A DNA stretch of 64,000 bases from assembly GCA_002409595.1 (NCBI GenBank), contig DHNQ01000009.1, positions 127,350 to 191,349 of the forward strand, given 5' to 3'. The notes under the pieces were generated by a model. The model had not been told where the DNA came from, searched no databases, and worked only from the letters and a program-made list of their open reading frames with translations. Origin of the DNA: Dysgonomonas sp. UBA5412 (lineage in GTDB: Bacteria; Bacteroidota; Bacteroidia; Bacteroidales; Dysgonomonadaceae). A program made the translations under genes and the position numbers. The number at the start of each line of letters is the position of its first letter. The stretch's first letter is position 1. Below are positions 24,376 through 32,970 of the stretch, piece by piece.

Positions 24376-25017
24376 TTAAAATAACTGCATCTTCAGTCCG
24401 AATGATAATCGCAGATAATCAGTTGGTTTAAGATAACTGTTTGTAAATGCACTTACAATATAAAGATCATTGGAACTAATCTCATAGAATGCCGTGATAG
24501 ACTTTGTGAAAAAACGTTTTTCGGATGGAATATGAAACGTTATACGCTGCCCGAGGTATATATTAAAACGCATTTTGGTAGAGAAAGAGTAATATCCATT
24601 CGGATATTTATCCGGCTCATTAACCCAAAATTCGCCATCGAATATTGTGTTCACATATAGTCCGGTAGCCAAAGGCTCTAAAGAGAAGTTTTTATTCAAC
24701 CTTTTGCTCCATGGAATAAAATTCTGTTTGAGAGTAAAAGTTATTTTCGATTTTTTTGTAGAATAACGAGGTAGATAGCCAAATAAAATATCTGTTTCCC
24801 ACTGTTTGTTTTTTCCATAGTTCCATCCCGTACCAATGGATATTAATCCCATCCCACCTGCATATTGTATCTTTGTGTATCGAGGTACAAGCTTATTCCA
24901 CTGCGACTTATAAGATACTACTCTTTTTTCGTATTTGCTTTGGGCTACTATACTCGTTGACAATAAAAGTAATAAGACCCCTAAGTATATTTTGCTGTTA
25001 AAATTCAACAAGTTCAT
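24376..25017 (-). CDS. Probable outer-membrane beta-barrel protein
   Basis: I choose the start at 25017 (213 residues) because it gives a clean signal peptide MNLLNFNSKIYLGVLLLLL...VAQ; an upstream ATG at 25038 would add MQMIHIV. The mature part alternates aromatic and polar residues in short strands (GGMGLISIGTGWNYG, TFTLKQNFIP, GYYSFSTKMRFNIYLGQR) and ends LKMQLF, a terminal Phe as in outer-membrane barrels. No named family recognised. It overlaps the end of the upstream metallophosphoesterase gene by 20 bp, so the two are coupled. Confidence 0.65.
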   Translation of the reverse strand: MNLLNFNSKIYLGVLLLLLSTSIVAQSKYEKRVVSYKSQWNKLVPRYTKIQYAGGMGLISIGTGWNYGKNKQWETDILFGYLPRYSTKKSKITFTLKQNFIPWSKRLNKNFSLEPLATGLYVNTIFDGEFWVNEPDKYPNGYYSFSTKMRFNIYLGQRITFHIPSEKRFFTKSITAFYEISSNDLYIVSAFTNSYLKPTDYLRLSFGLKMQLF

Positions 25018-25804
25018 AACTATATGTATCATCTGCATTAAGTGTAAAAATAAAATATTGTCGTTTGCCTATATTCGGACAACCGAAATACATGACTCCA
25101 TCGTCAAATAGGTCATCTATCTTCAATGAATGATCATGTCCATTAATACAAAATTGCAGATTCTTAGATTTTTTGATGTCATCCTGAAAATGTTTAGCTA
25201 TATTGTTATTGAACTGATCTGAGAATGGACGTACATGCATGGCAAATACAGTCTTCGTATATTCTGGTCTGTCATCATTTTGTTGCTCTTCGATGAAGTT
25301 CAGATCAGGAACTGCAAATGAATAATCGAATTCAAGAGCATTCGTGTTCAGACAGATAAATTTCGTATTTCCGGCCAGAAATGAAAAGTTTTCTGTACCA
25401 AATATCTCTCTGTATATTTCTTCGCCATTTGCAAGACAATCGTGATTTCCGAGCAGAACCACATAAGGAACATGCAATCCGTTCATAATATCTCGCATCC
25501 ACATAAATTCTTTGGTAAGTCCAAAGTCCGCAATATCGCCACCATGAATCACAAAGTCAATATCATCTCTTTTGTTTGCATGCTTGACAAAGTCTTCTGT
25601 TTCATTATACCAACGTTGCGAGTCACTCATAAAAATAAAGCGTATACTTTTCTTTCCTTTACAGCTTTCTTCGATCTGAGCTATGTTTTTGGCATTTATT
25701 CCTTTTCCACCCTTTATTCTGCCGTCATAAGGGTGATACTCAATCATTTCGCATGCCGATAGCAGACATGTTAACGAGAGTAACACGAACAGTTTTAGTT
25801 TCAT
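24998..25804 (-). CDS. Metallophosphoesterase lipoprotein
   Basis: 268 residues. Lipoprotein signal with lipobox LLSAC (Cys18). Calcineurin-like phosphoesterase motifs follow: MSDSQ at 59-63 (usual D-x-H has Gln in place of His), GGDIAD with Asp90, GNHD at 119-122, the MHVRP region, and NGHDH. The His-to-Gln change affects one metal ligand and may alter metal use or activity. The substrate is unknown. It is followed by a probable outer-membrane protein in the same operon, suggesting an envelope role. Confidence 0.85.
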   Translation of the reverse strand: MKLKLFVLLSLTCLLSACEMIEYHPYDGRIKGGKGINAKNIAQIEESCKGKKSIRFIFMSDSQRWYNETEDFVKHANKRDDIDFVIHGGDIADFGLTKEFMWMRDIMNGLHVPYVVLLGNHDCLANGEEIYREIFGTENFSFLAGNTKFICLNTNALEFDYSFAVPDLNFIEEQQNDDRPEYTKTVFAMHVRPFSDQFNNNIAKHFQDDIKKSKNLQFCINGHDHSLKIDDLFDDGVMYFGCPNIGKRQYFIFTLNADDTYSYELVEF

Positions 25805-26027
25805 CAGTTAAATTTGTAAATCAATTATGAGACTGCAAGTTTAGTTCATAAAAAAATGGTAAGGTGTAGTGTTAAATAAGATATGAATCGTATTTAGTAT
25901 TATTAACTATTTTTTAACTAATGATAGATCGGATTGTTTTTTCCTCATTAGGCTTGTTGTTTGATGGGTATTGAAGGTCTGTTTGTAAATCTTACTGATA
26001 ATCATATAATAATATTGCAAATTGTTG

Positions 26028-26035
26028 TATTTTTG
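26028..26035 (+). promoter_or_regulatory. -7 box upstream of the DUF2185-like gene
   Basis: TATTTTTG, 57 bases before the ATG; no clear -33 element. Confidence 0.4.
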
Positions 26036-26092
26036 TAGTCAATCCATTACTTAAAATATACAAGCCTGTTTATTCAGAAAATTATAAAGCGA

Positions 26093-26374
26093 ATGAAATT
26101 AAAAGAAGAAAATAAAAATAAAACAGTATTGACTACCAGCTACGTCCTTACTAATGGCTCACCCGTTACATTCGTTCTTTACGATGAAGATGGGGATTGG
26201 CAGCTTTTTGGCGAAGATGAAGTCTCCGAAGACGAAGATGCATATCTTGTGTCAGTAGAAGAAATACTGGAAATGGAACCAATGCTTAAACGTTTGCCCG
26301 ATCTGCAACCCGGACAAGCTGCAACTCGTGAAAAAGATGGGTATAAATGGTTTCTAGTCGAAGAAGAATTGTAA
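26093..26374 (+). CDS. Small acidic protein, DUF2185-like
   Basis: 93 residues, strongly acidic, no signal peptide. The segment LTNGSPVTFVLYDEDGDWQLFGED (about 20-43) recalls the DUF2185/Imm33-like fold, whose members include toxin-immunity candidates and cytoplasmic proteins of unknown role. No toxin gene lies nearby, so I assign no immunity function. Single gene with its own terminator. Confidence 0.6.
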   Translation: MKLKEENKNKTVLTTSYVLTNGSPVTFVLYDEDGDWQLFGEDEVSEDEDAYLVSVEEILEMEPMLKRLPDLQPGQAATREKDGYKWFLVEEEL

Positions 26375-26389
26375 ATATTGATATGGCAG

Positions 26390-26420
26390 AAATGAAATAC
26401 TGTATCAGTATTTCATTTTT
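26390..26420. terminator. Intrinsic terminator
   Basis: Perfect 13-bp inverted repeat AAATGAAATACTG (26390-26402) / CAGTATTTCATTT (26406-26418) around a 3-base loop, followed by TTCTTTG. Confidence 0.85.
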
Positions 26421-26494
26421 CTTTGTATTTTTGCCAACCAAAAGCAGTTTGAGATAAACTGTTTTTATTTTATAACAAAAAATAATATACTTCT

Positions 26495-27865
26495 ATGAAC
26501 AACGAACTGGGACTGGACTTTAAATCCACGACTGAATCAAAAGAAAAGAAACTGTTCATCGAAACCTATGGCTGCCAGATGAATGTGGCAGACAGCGAGG
26601 TTGTTGCATCTGTGATGCAGATGGATGGTTATATCGTAACAGACAAATTGGAAGATGCCGATGCAGTCTTTGTCAACACCTGTTCTATAAGGGACAATGC
26701 CGAACAACGAGTTATACAGCGTCTCGATTACTTTAATGCTATTAAGAAGAAAAAAAATCCCGGTATGATAATCGGTGTTCTTGGCTGTATGGCAGAGAGA
26801 GTAAAAGAAGAACTGCATGCTAAACATCATGTCGACGTAGTTGTAGGACCCGATGCATATCTCGATCTGCCTAGCTTGGTAGGAGCAGCAGAAAGTGGCG
26901 AAAAGGCAATCAACGTACAATTGTCAAAAACAGAAACCTACAAAGACGTAATCCCGTTACGCATAGGAGGTAATCACATTTCAGGCTTTATCTCCATAAT
27001 GAGAGGGTGTGACAAAGTATGCTCCTATTGCATTGTGCCTTATACCCGCGGACGCGAGCGCAGCCGAATACCTCAAAGCATATTGAACGAAGTGGCAGAC
27101 TTGCGCGATAAGGGGTTTAAAGAAGTTACCCTTTTGGGGCAAAATGTGAATTCGTATCGTTATCAGAACGAAGACGGTTCGGTTGTAGACTTTTCGCGAT
27201 TGTTAGAAATCGTAGCCCTCGAAGCTCCTAATATGCGTATCCGCTTCACAACCTCATATCCCACAGATATGACTGACGAAACATTAGAGGTGATAGCTAA
27301 ATACGATAATCTTTGCAAATTTATACATCTACCTGTGCAGTCGGGCAGTAGCCGTATGTTAGGCGTAATGAAGCGGAAGTATGACAGAGAATGGTATCTC
27401 AACCGTATCGAAGCCATAAAACGTATCATTCCCGGTTGTGGACTCTCTACCGATATAATGTGTGGCTTCCATTCCGAAACGGACGAAGATCAGGAAGATA
27501 CACTGTCCTTGATGCGCGAAGTATGTTTCGATTCGGCTTTCATGTTCAAATATTCGGAACGTCCGGGCACGTATGCAGCAAAAAAGTTGGAAGACGATAT
27601 CCCGGAAGAAATGAAAATAAAACGTTTGCAAGAAATCATAGAATTGCAGAATGAATGCTCGCTCGAAAGCAATAAAAGAGATATAGGCAAGACATTCGAA
27701 GTGCTTGTGGAGGGCTTTTCTAAGAGGTCGAGAGAGCAATTGTTTGGACGAACCTCTCAAAATAAGGTTGTTATATTCGATAAGGGTACTTATCGTGTTG
27801 GCGATTTTGTGAAAGTGAAAATAACCGGCAATACTTCGGCAACCTTATTTGGCGAAACGATATAA
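26495..27865 (+). CDS. miaB: tRNA-i6A37 methylthiotransferase MiaB
   Basis: A 456-residue radical-SAM enzyme that adds a methylthio group to isopentenyl-adenosine 37 of tRNAs. The N-terminal cluster-binding domain has Cys27 (TYGCQMN), Cys63 (NTCSIRD) and Cys98 (LGCMAER); the radical-SAM motif is Cys172, Cys176 and Cys179 in MRGCDKVCSYCIVPYTRGRE. A TRAM domain closes the protein (about 390-455). The RGCDKVCSYC form and NTCSIRDNAEQRV are MiaB-type, as opposed to RimO or MtaB. A TATTTTTG box at 26426-26433 may drive it. Single gene. Confidence 0.97.
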   Translation: MNNELGLDFKSTTESKEKKLFIETYGCQMNVADSEVVASVMQMDGYIVTDKLEDADAVFVNTCSIRDNAEQRVIQRLDYFNAIKKKKNPGMIIGVLGCMAERVKEELHAKHHVDVVVGPDAYLDLPSLVGAAESGEKAINVQLSKTETYKDVIPLRIGGNHISGFISIMRGCDKVCSYCIVPYTRGRERSRIPQSILNEVADLRDKGFKEVTLLGQNVNSYRYQNEDGSVVDFSRLLEIVALEAPNMRIRFTTSYPTDMTDETLEVIAKYDNLCKFIHLPVQSGSSRMLGVMKRKYDREWYLNRIEAIKRIIPGCGLSTDIMCGFHSETDEDQEDTLSLMREVCFDSAFMFKYSERPGTYAAKKLEDDIPEEMKIKRLQEIIELQNECSLESNKRDIGKTFEVLVEGFSKRSREQLFGRTSQNKVVIFDKGTYRVGDFVKVKITGNTSATLFGETI

Positions 27866-28005
27866 GAAGCTCGCCGATAAGTTATTTTTACTAAAGATAT
27901 TTCTTCATTCTTTAAAAAGTAATTATATTAGCTTTTCGTTTCTGGAAAAAATAGAAGAGATTACTATAAAAAAATAAGATTTAACAAATAAAAAAAATTA
28001 AGATT

Positions 28006-28209
28006 ATGAATAAGACTGGCTCTAATTTGTTATTTTTAGCCATTGGCGCTGCATTAGGAGCAGCAGTAGGCTATGTTGCAGCTTCTGACAAAAAAGAAGA
28101 ATGGTTGAAAGACATAAATAGCCTTGTAGATAAAGTTAAAGGTAATGTTAAGCATGCTGCTAACAAAGGAAAAGATAGACTAGAAGAATTGAAAAGCGAT
28201 GTCGAATAA
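28006..28209 (+). CDS. YtxH domain protein
   Basis: 67 residues: one glycine/alanine-rich membrane helix (FLAIGAALGAAVGYVAA) followed by an amphipathic Lys/Glu-rich helix. This is the YtxH pattern, seen in stress-related envelope proteins. Its last codons overlap the next start (28199), so translation is coupled. First of a three-gene set with a layout like the proteobacterial ElaB/YqjD-YqjE-YqjK cluster. Confidence 0.85.
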   Translation: MNKTGSNLLFLAIGAALGAAVGYVAASDKKEEWLKDINSLVDKVKGNVKHAANKGKDRLEELKSDVE

Positions 28210-28579
28210 TTCAGAATCAGACAAAAGCTTAAGTACTCTAATTGAAGAAATCAAATTAGAACTATTAGGCTATATCAACAGCAAGGGACGCTTGATCAAG
28301 CTGGACCTATATGAGAAGTCGGGGATTCTGGCTTCAGCGATGGGATATGGCTTAATAGTTCTTTCAATTTTAGCCGTTTTTATATTCTTTCTGTTTATCG
28401 GTCTGGCATTCTTTATTGGCGAATTGCTTAATAGTCTGGCTGCCGGATTTGGTATAATGGCTTTGTTTTCGTTGTTATTGTTGCTCATCGTTTTCCTATC
28501 CCGGAAGATGATAAAAAATGCAATTCTTAATTTTACAATAACCTTTATCAGAAAATTGGAAGCTAATGACGAAGAATAA
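28199..28579 (+). CDS. Phage-holin-family-like membrane protein (YqjE/DUF1469-like)
   Basis: 126 residues: a charged N-terminal helix (LIEEIKLELLGYINSKGRLIKLDLYEKSG), two hydrophobic segments at about 48-73 and 80-100, then SRKMIKN and a charged tail. This matches the membrane proteins labelled phage holin family or YqjE; there is no phage context, so a lysis role is unlikely. Overlaps both neighbours (11 and 14 bp). Confidence 0.8.
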   Translation: MSNNSESDKSLSTLIEEIKLELLGYINSKGRLIKLDLYEKSGILASAMGYGLIVLSILAVFIFFLFIGLAFFIGELLNSLAAGFGIMALFSLLLLLIVFLSRKMIKNAILNFTITFIRKLEANDEE

Positions 28580-28928
28580 ATTAACACCATTGCAGATACT
28601 CCGTCAGGAAAAAGAAATCGCTAAACGAGAATGTACGGAAAGCGAGGCAAGACTTGCCGGACATTGGTCGTACCTTTCGGAAAATGCAACTTCCCTCGTT
28701 TTTCAGAGTGCGATAGATGCTGTTTTACACAAATTCGGATTTGGACATAGAAGCCGTTCCGGCGGCGATTCTTCTTCGGAAGGAGGACAACGAGGTTTGT
28801 TGAGCGGACTGACAGCTTACTATCCAATGATCTGGGAATTTGCACAGCCTTTACTTCTGAGGTTTGCAATGAAAAAAATTAAATCTCTCTTTTCTCGGAA
28901 GAAGAAAAAGAAGAGCAATGATGATTGA
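28566..28928 (+). CDS. Hypothetical protein with basic tail, third gene of the YtxH trio
   Basis: 120 residues. N-terminal charged helix (LQILRQEKEIAKRECTESEA), a Gly/Ser-rich linker (SRSGGDSSSEGG), a weakly hydrophobic stretch and a highly basic end (SLFSRKKKKKSNDD). No family recognised; the position and basic tail recall YqjK. It overlaps the upstream gene by 14 bp and is followed by a terminator. Confidence 0.7.
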   Translation: MTKNKLTPLQILRQEKEIAKRECTESEARLAGHWSYLSENATSLVFQSAIDAVLHKFGFGHRSRSGGDSSSEGGQRGLLSGLTAYYPMIWEFAQPLLLRFAMKKIKSLFSRKKKKKSNDD

Positions 28929-28970
28929 TATGAAATCATACAATATAAGTGATGAAATATTACTTTATAA

Positions 28971-29008
28971 AAAAGCAACAAAATAATTTTATTTTGTTGC
29001 TTTTTATT
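28971..29008 (+). terminator. Intrinsic terminator of the YtxH trio
   Basis: Perfect 14-bp stem AAAAGCAACAAAAT (28971-28984) / ATTTTGTTGCTTTT (28991-29004), 6-base loop, T-run after. Confidence 0.88.
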
Positions 29009-29211
29009 TATCTCTACTATATTGACTGCTGAAAAGGCGAAGAAGGCGTAAAATGAAAAAAGGCGTAAAAGTGTACAACTTTGTAAGTTTTTAGTTAAAA
29101 TCAATTTAAGTGCATTTAGTCTCTGCTATTTGTTATATACAAAATGTTAATAGAGAATCGAAAATAATCTGAAAATGTCGAATTTGAACATCATTTACGT
29201 TGATATTTTTC

Positions 29212-29219
29212 TATCTTTG
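29212..29219 (+). promoter_or_regulatory. -7 box upstream of pepD
   Basis: TATCTTTG, 35 bases before the ATG. No well-spaced -33 box. Confidence 0.45.
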
Positions 29220-29254
29220 TTACTATTGGTAAAATTTATAAAACATAATATCTT

Positions 29255-30709
29255 ATGTCGAAAGAAATACTTAATCTAAAACCACAACAATTGTGGAAGC
29301 ACTTCCACGACTTGACTCAGATACCTCGTCCGACAGGTCAGATGGAAGAAGTGACCAAGTTTGTAATCAACTTTGGTAAGTCTCTTGGACTGGATGTGAA
29401 GCAAGATAAAACTGGAAATGTACTTATTACCAAACCTGCCACCGCAGGAATGGAAAATGTACCTGTTGTTATACTTCAGGCTCACCTTGATATGGTTCCT
29501 CAAAAGAACTCTGATGTAAAACATGATTTTACAAAAGACCCTATCGAAACTCAAATAGATGGCGATAAAGTAAAGGCTCGTTCTACTACTTTGGGTGCTG
29601 ATAATGGTATCGGAGCTGCTGCTATGATGACAGTGTTGGAAGACAAAGCTCTGAAACATGGTAAGATAGAAGCTCTGTTTACAATAGACGAAGAAGTAGG
29701 AATGGTGGGAGCTATCGGGCTTCAACCCGGCTTTCTTTCGGGAGATATATTGCTGAATCTGGATACTGAGGAAATCGGTGAACTCTGTGTCGGATGTGCC
29801 GGAGGGGCAGATGTCAATGCCGATTGGCATTACAAAGATGTAGAAGTGCCCAAAGGCGATGTTGCCTATCAGATCACATTGAGAGGGCTACGCGGAGGAC
29901 ATTCCGGAACTGAGATTCATCTGGGTAGGGCAAATGCAAACAAACTGATGTTTTATTTTCTGAAAGAAGCTGTTAGCAGCTATGAAGTAAGACTATCGGA
30001 AGTAGACGGAGGATCGTTGCGTAATGCTATTCCGCGCGAATCGCATGCCATTGTAACGTTGCCCGAAGAAGATGTAAAAGATTTTCTTGACCTTGTAGTT
30101 GAGTACGAAAGTGTTTATAAAGAAGAATATAAAGCAGTAGAGCCTAACTTGTCTTTCAAAGCAGAAAAAGTGAGCGTGCCTAAAACGCTTATCCCCGAAG
30201 AAATTCAAGACAGTGTAATAAATGCTGTTGTTGGTTGTCAGAATGGAGTTATCGGTATGCTTACCGAATTTGAGGGCATTGTAGAAACTTCAACAAACTT
30301 AGCTTCTGTGAAGTCAGAAGAAGGGCATATCGCTGCCAAGATGCTTACCCGTAGTTCATCCGAAGATCGCAAAGATGAGATTTGTTCTAGTCTTGAAAGT
30401 GTATTTGCTTTGGCTGGAGCTAAGGTATCTATCGAAAATCCATATCCGGGTTGGCAACCTAATGCACATTCGGAGACATTGAATATGATGGCGGATTTGT
30501 ATGAAGAAATGTTTAACGAAAAGGCACATGTTGTAGTTGTGCATGCCGGACTAGAATGCGGCATCATCTTGTCGAGTACTCCGGGATTAGATATCGTTTC
30601 GTTTGGTCCTACTATTCTTAATGCGCACTCTCCGGACGAGTTTGTGGAAATAGATACAGTAGCTAAGTTTTATGACTATCTGGTGAAGACGCTGGAAAGA
30701 GTAAAATAA
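29255..30709 (+). CDS. pepD: Aminoacyl-histidine dipeptidase (M20C)
   Basis: A 484-residue cytosolic dizinc dipeptidase that cleaves dipeptides such as Xaa-His. Metal ligands and catalytic residues are visible: His77 and catalytic Asp79 in QAHLDMVPQK, bridging Asp116 in LGADNGIG, and Glu146/Glu147 in DEEVGMVGA. The lid domain starts near GLRGGHSGTEIHLGRANAN, and the last ligand His lies in LNAHSPDEFVE. Length is normal for the family. Single-gene unit with a strong terminator. Confidence 0.95.
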   Translation: MSKEILNLKPQQLWKHFHDLTQIPRPTGQMEEVTKFVINFGKSLGLDVKQDKTGNVLITKPATAGMENVPVVILQAHLDMVPQKNSDVKHDFTKDPIETQIDGDKVKARSTTLGADNGIGAAAMMTVLEDKALKHGKIEALFTIDEEVGMVGAIGLQPGFLSGDILLNLDTEEIGELCVGCAGGADVNADWHYKDVEVPKGDVAYQITLRGLRGGHSGTEIHLGRANANKLMFYFLKEAVSSYEVRLSEVDGGSLRNAIPRESHAIVTLPEEDVKDFLDLVVEYESVYKEEYKAVEPNLSFKAEKVSVPKTLIPEEIQDSVINAVVGCQNGVIGMLTEFEGIVETSTNLASVKSEEGHIAAKMLTRSSSEDRKDEICSSLESVFALAGAKVSIENPYPGWQPNAHSETLNMMADLYEEMFNEKAHVVVVHAGLECGIILSSTPGLDIVSFGPTILNAHSPDEFVEIDTVAKFYDYLVKTLERVK

Positions 30710-30730
30710 AAAGCTGATATTGATATACAA

Positions 30731-30764
30731 AATAAAGGCGAAGATCTGATCTTCGCCTTTATTC
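30731..30764. terminator. Bidirectional terminator between convergent genes
   Basis: Perfect 15-bp stem AATAAAGGCGAAGAT (30731-30745) / ATCTTCGCCTTTATT (30749-30763) with a CTG loop, between pepD and the leftward glycosidase-like gene. Confidence 0.9.
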
Positions 30765-30784
30765 ATTATAACACTTAGTCGCTA

Positions 30785-31858
30785 TTATTTCTTCGTCCTG
30801 TATTTGCTTAATATAGCTAATATATCGTCGCTCAGATCACCGAATATGGAGATGCCACTAGCTCCATTATCGAGAGCATATTTTATACCTTCCTCTACTT
30901 CCTGATTGTTTTTGAAGTCCGGCATGTATAGTCCGGCGTAAAGAGGAAAACGCTCGTCTATACCTCTCATTCCTTGTTTTACAGCATCTCCGATCCAAGG
31001 AACATCTTCTTTGTAAAATCCATGATATATCATTGGATATACTGCATCGAGAGACCAATTAGTCCAATCTTGGCGAACAAGCCTTTTAGCTACATCGGGA
31101 GTCGGAAACACGGCTGCCGTTAGTGGCTTGTTATTAGCTTTGGCTACCTCACTTATCTTATTTACAATATTGGATACGGCATCATATCTGAACGAACGCC
31201 ACGAAAGACTTTCCTGAGGATACTCTATGCTGTCGAGATCTTTGTGATACTTTTCTTTAAACTTGGCTTTACATATATCGCAATAGCAGTAGTCGTATTC
31301 GGGCAGCTCTTCGGTTTGCTTTATACTGTATACTTGCCACAAATTGACTGCGAGTATGACGTCTGAAAATCGGATATAATCCATGTGAATACCGTCTACA
31401 TAATCTTTTGCTAGTGTATTCTTTACATCGTTTACCAGATAGTCTGCTACTTCCGCACGTGATGGACACATCCACCGATAGTAGTCTACATAAGGAGGAT
31501 GATCGGCGCAGGATTTTCCTTTTCTGTTTACGGCAGCCCATTCGGGGTGTGCTTGCAGGGCATCCCTTCTGTTCATAATCCACATCCATCTGTGTGCTTC
31601 AAGACCTTGTGCTTTCGCTGCACGAAAGTGCTTTTCGCTGTCAGCTTCAAAGAAGATGCCAACGATACCTGCATCGTGATATTTCTTGTATTTGGCAGCT
31701 AACTCTTCTTCGGTGTCATCGCTTTGTGGGTTTACCCACACCCAATGTTTGTAGGTGTTACTGGTCGTCTCTGTTTTTTTGTCTGTAGTGTTGCAACTTG
31801 CTAAGATAGTGGATATAAATACTATCAGTAGCCAATAGATGTTTGATGTTTTTTTCAT
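30785..31858 (-). CDS. Lipoprotein of the GHL10-type glycoside-hydrolase-like family
   Basis: 357 residues. Lipoprotein signal with lipobox LASC (Cys22). The body looks like a TIM-barrel hydrolase of the family-10-like group: WVWVNPQSD, GIFFEADSEKHF, AHRWMWIMNRRD, GIHMDYIRFSD, PMIYHGFYKEDVPW and GASGISIFGDL are spaced like barrel strands. A YCYCDICKAKFKEKY block adds a Cys-x-Cys-x-x-Cys element of unknown role. The substrate is unknown. Third gene of the cobB-CBM9-GHL10 operon, 14 bp after the CBM9 gene; the two secreted proteins probably work on the same glycan. Confidence 0.78.
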   Translation of the reverse strand: MKKTSNIYWLLIVFISTILASCNTTDKKTETTSNTYKHWVWVNPQSDDTEEELAAKYKKYHDAGIVGIFFEADSEKHFRAAKAQGLEAHRWMWIMNRRDALQAHPEWAAVNRKGKSCADHPPYVDYYRWMCPSRAEVADYLVNDVKNTLAKDYVDGIHMDYIRFSDVILAVNLWQVYSIKQTEELPEYDYCYCDICKAKFKEKYHKDLDSIEYPQESLSWRSFRYDAVSNIVNKISEVAKANNKPLTAAVFPTPDVAKRLVRQDWTNWSLDAVYPMIYHGFYKEDVPWIGDAVKQGMRGIDERFPLYAGLYMPDFKNNQEVEEGIKYALDNGASGISIFGDLSDDILAILSKYRTKK

Positions 31859-31872
31859 GATAGTTTTTAGAT

Positions 31873-32970
31873 TTATTTCAAAATGAGTCCTTCTTCATTT
31901 ATTTCGATTCTAAGATTATGAGCATCCTCTATCGTTGCTGTAAATTGTTGAGGAGTAGCCTGCATACTTAGTTTGTTTCTCTTATTGTCTATGATGGCAG
32001 CGTTTTCTATTTCAAGTTCTTTCAATGTGGAGGCATAGTGTTTATGTGTTGCTTTATACCTGTTTTGCTTATAATAAACCAACCATAAATATTGTCTTTG
32101 CTTTTCCTCATAAGGTAGAGTAAAGGAAGGTAGTTTTCCGGTTTCCTTATCCGAAAACATGAGATACCCCCAGCGTTCGGGCATGTGCATATTTATTTCG
32201 CCTTGAGACGACCACACCCAATTGTTTTCCGGCATAACTTTTCCGTTTATATCTTTCTTCTTTATGTACTTCCCATCCTTGATCTCTGTATCCCATTGAA
32301 CTCTCGAAAAATTGATTCTCCATATTTCTCCATTCTTAGGGCGGTGAATTTTGTTGCCGATGGAGAGTGCGCTAAATGGAATAGCAAATTCTACACTCCA
32401 ACTCGTATCCGTATCTTTCGGATCGTTTAATGTTCCATTTATTTTTACAGCATGTTTCATGCCCGGAGTATTCCAACTGAATAAGGCTGCACCCTTATTT
32501 CGATATGGTTTGGGAAGGAAAAGGTCGAAAATGGTATTCATTGCATTAATCTCTATCTCGAAATATTGGTGGGCTGTATTGTTTGGGTCTATAAATATCT
32601 CAAAGTCATTGTCGTGAAATATAATATCATCCCTCTTGGTCAATGTAGCCCATATATGCGGCTCTTGTAGCTCGGCTGCTATGTATAAGTAGGTTTTATC
32701 CCATAGCATTTTTGCTCTGGTATCGTAATACGGCTTTGGTTTTGACTTACCTTCAATATCAACAAAGGCAGAAGTCCATTCGGCTTTTTGCCACTCTTGC
32801 GCGTCAATGTTTCCGTCTATCGAGGGCGGATGCTCAGTATATCCGATCACATAGCTGAGGGGCGTGTCGAACAGATTATCCAGTTCGTCAAAAGTCGATT
32901 GGGCGACGAGAATGCTGGATAAGAATAATGAAGCAATCGTGATGATTGTCTTAAATAGGGTCTTACACAT
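31873..32970 (-). CDS. CBM9-like secreted protein
   Basis: 365 residues: signal peptide ending VAQ (about 24), then a beta-sandwich that I recognise as the CBM9-like/DOMON-type sugar-binding fold (PSIDGNIDAQEWQKAEWTSAF, MLWDKTYLYIAAEL, FHDNDFEIFIDP, TSWSVEFAIPFSAL). The last about 100 residues form a separate charged region. Its ATG overlaps the stop of the upstream sirtuin gene (TAATG). Probably binds carbohydrate in the periplasm or at the surface, alongside the GHL10-type lipoprotein downstream. Confidence 0.83.
   Translation of the reverse strand: MCKTLFKTIITIASLFLSSILVAQSTFDELDNLFDTPLSYVIGYTEHPPSIDGNIDAQEWQKAEWTSAFVDIEGKSKPKPYYDTRAKMLWDKTYLYIAAELQEPHIWATLTKRDDIIFHDNDFEIFIDPNNTAHQYFEIEINAMNTIFDLFLPKPYRNKGAALFSWNTPGMKHAVKINGTLNDPKDTDTSWSVEFAIPFSALSIGNKIHRPKNGEIWRINFSRVQWDTEIKDGKYIKKKDINGKVMPENNWVWSSQGEINMHMPERWGYLMFSDKETGKLPSFTLPYEEKQRQYLWLVYYKQNRYKATHKHYASTLKELEIENAAIIDNKRNKLSMQATPQQFTATIEDAHNLRIEINEEGLILK

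Larger units (their letters stand above)
28929..29254. other. 326-bp gap between the YtxH trio and pepD
   Basis: Holds the terminator 28971-29008, then two copies of AAGGCGTAAAA about 20 bp apart (29041-29076) with no evident role, and a TATCTTTG box at 29212-29219 ahead of pepD. No ORF or RNA gene seen. Confidence 0.5.

Noticed and set aside
26093..26374. DUF2185-like gene as part of a toxin-immunity pair
   Set aside because: No candidate toxin or secretion gene is adjacent; it has its own terminator and is isolated.
28199..28579. Holin-like gene as a sign of prophage
   Set aside because: Neighbours are YtxH-type and basic-tail proteins, not phage genes; the family name is historical and the layout matches YqjE-type clusters.
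29041..29076. Short AAGGCGTAAAA repeats as a possible CRISPR or satellite
   Set aside because: Only two imperfect copies of about 11 bp, with no spacer pattern.
29276..29830. 184-codon frame antisense to pepD
   Set aside because: PepD motifs are intact on the plus strand; no start signal or family match on the minus strand.
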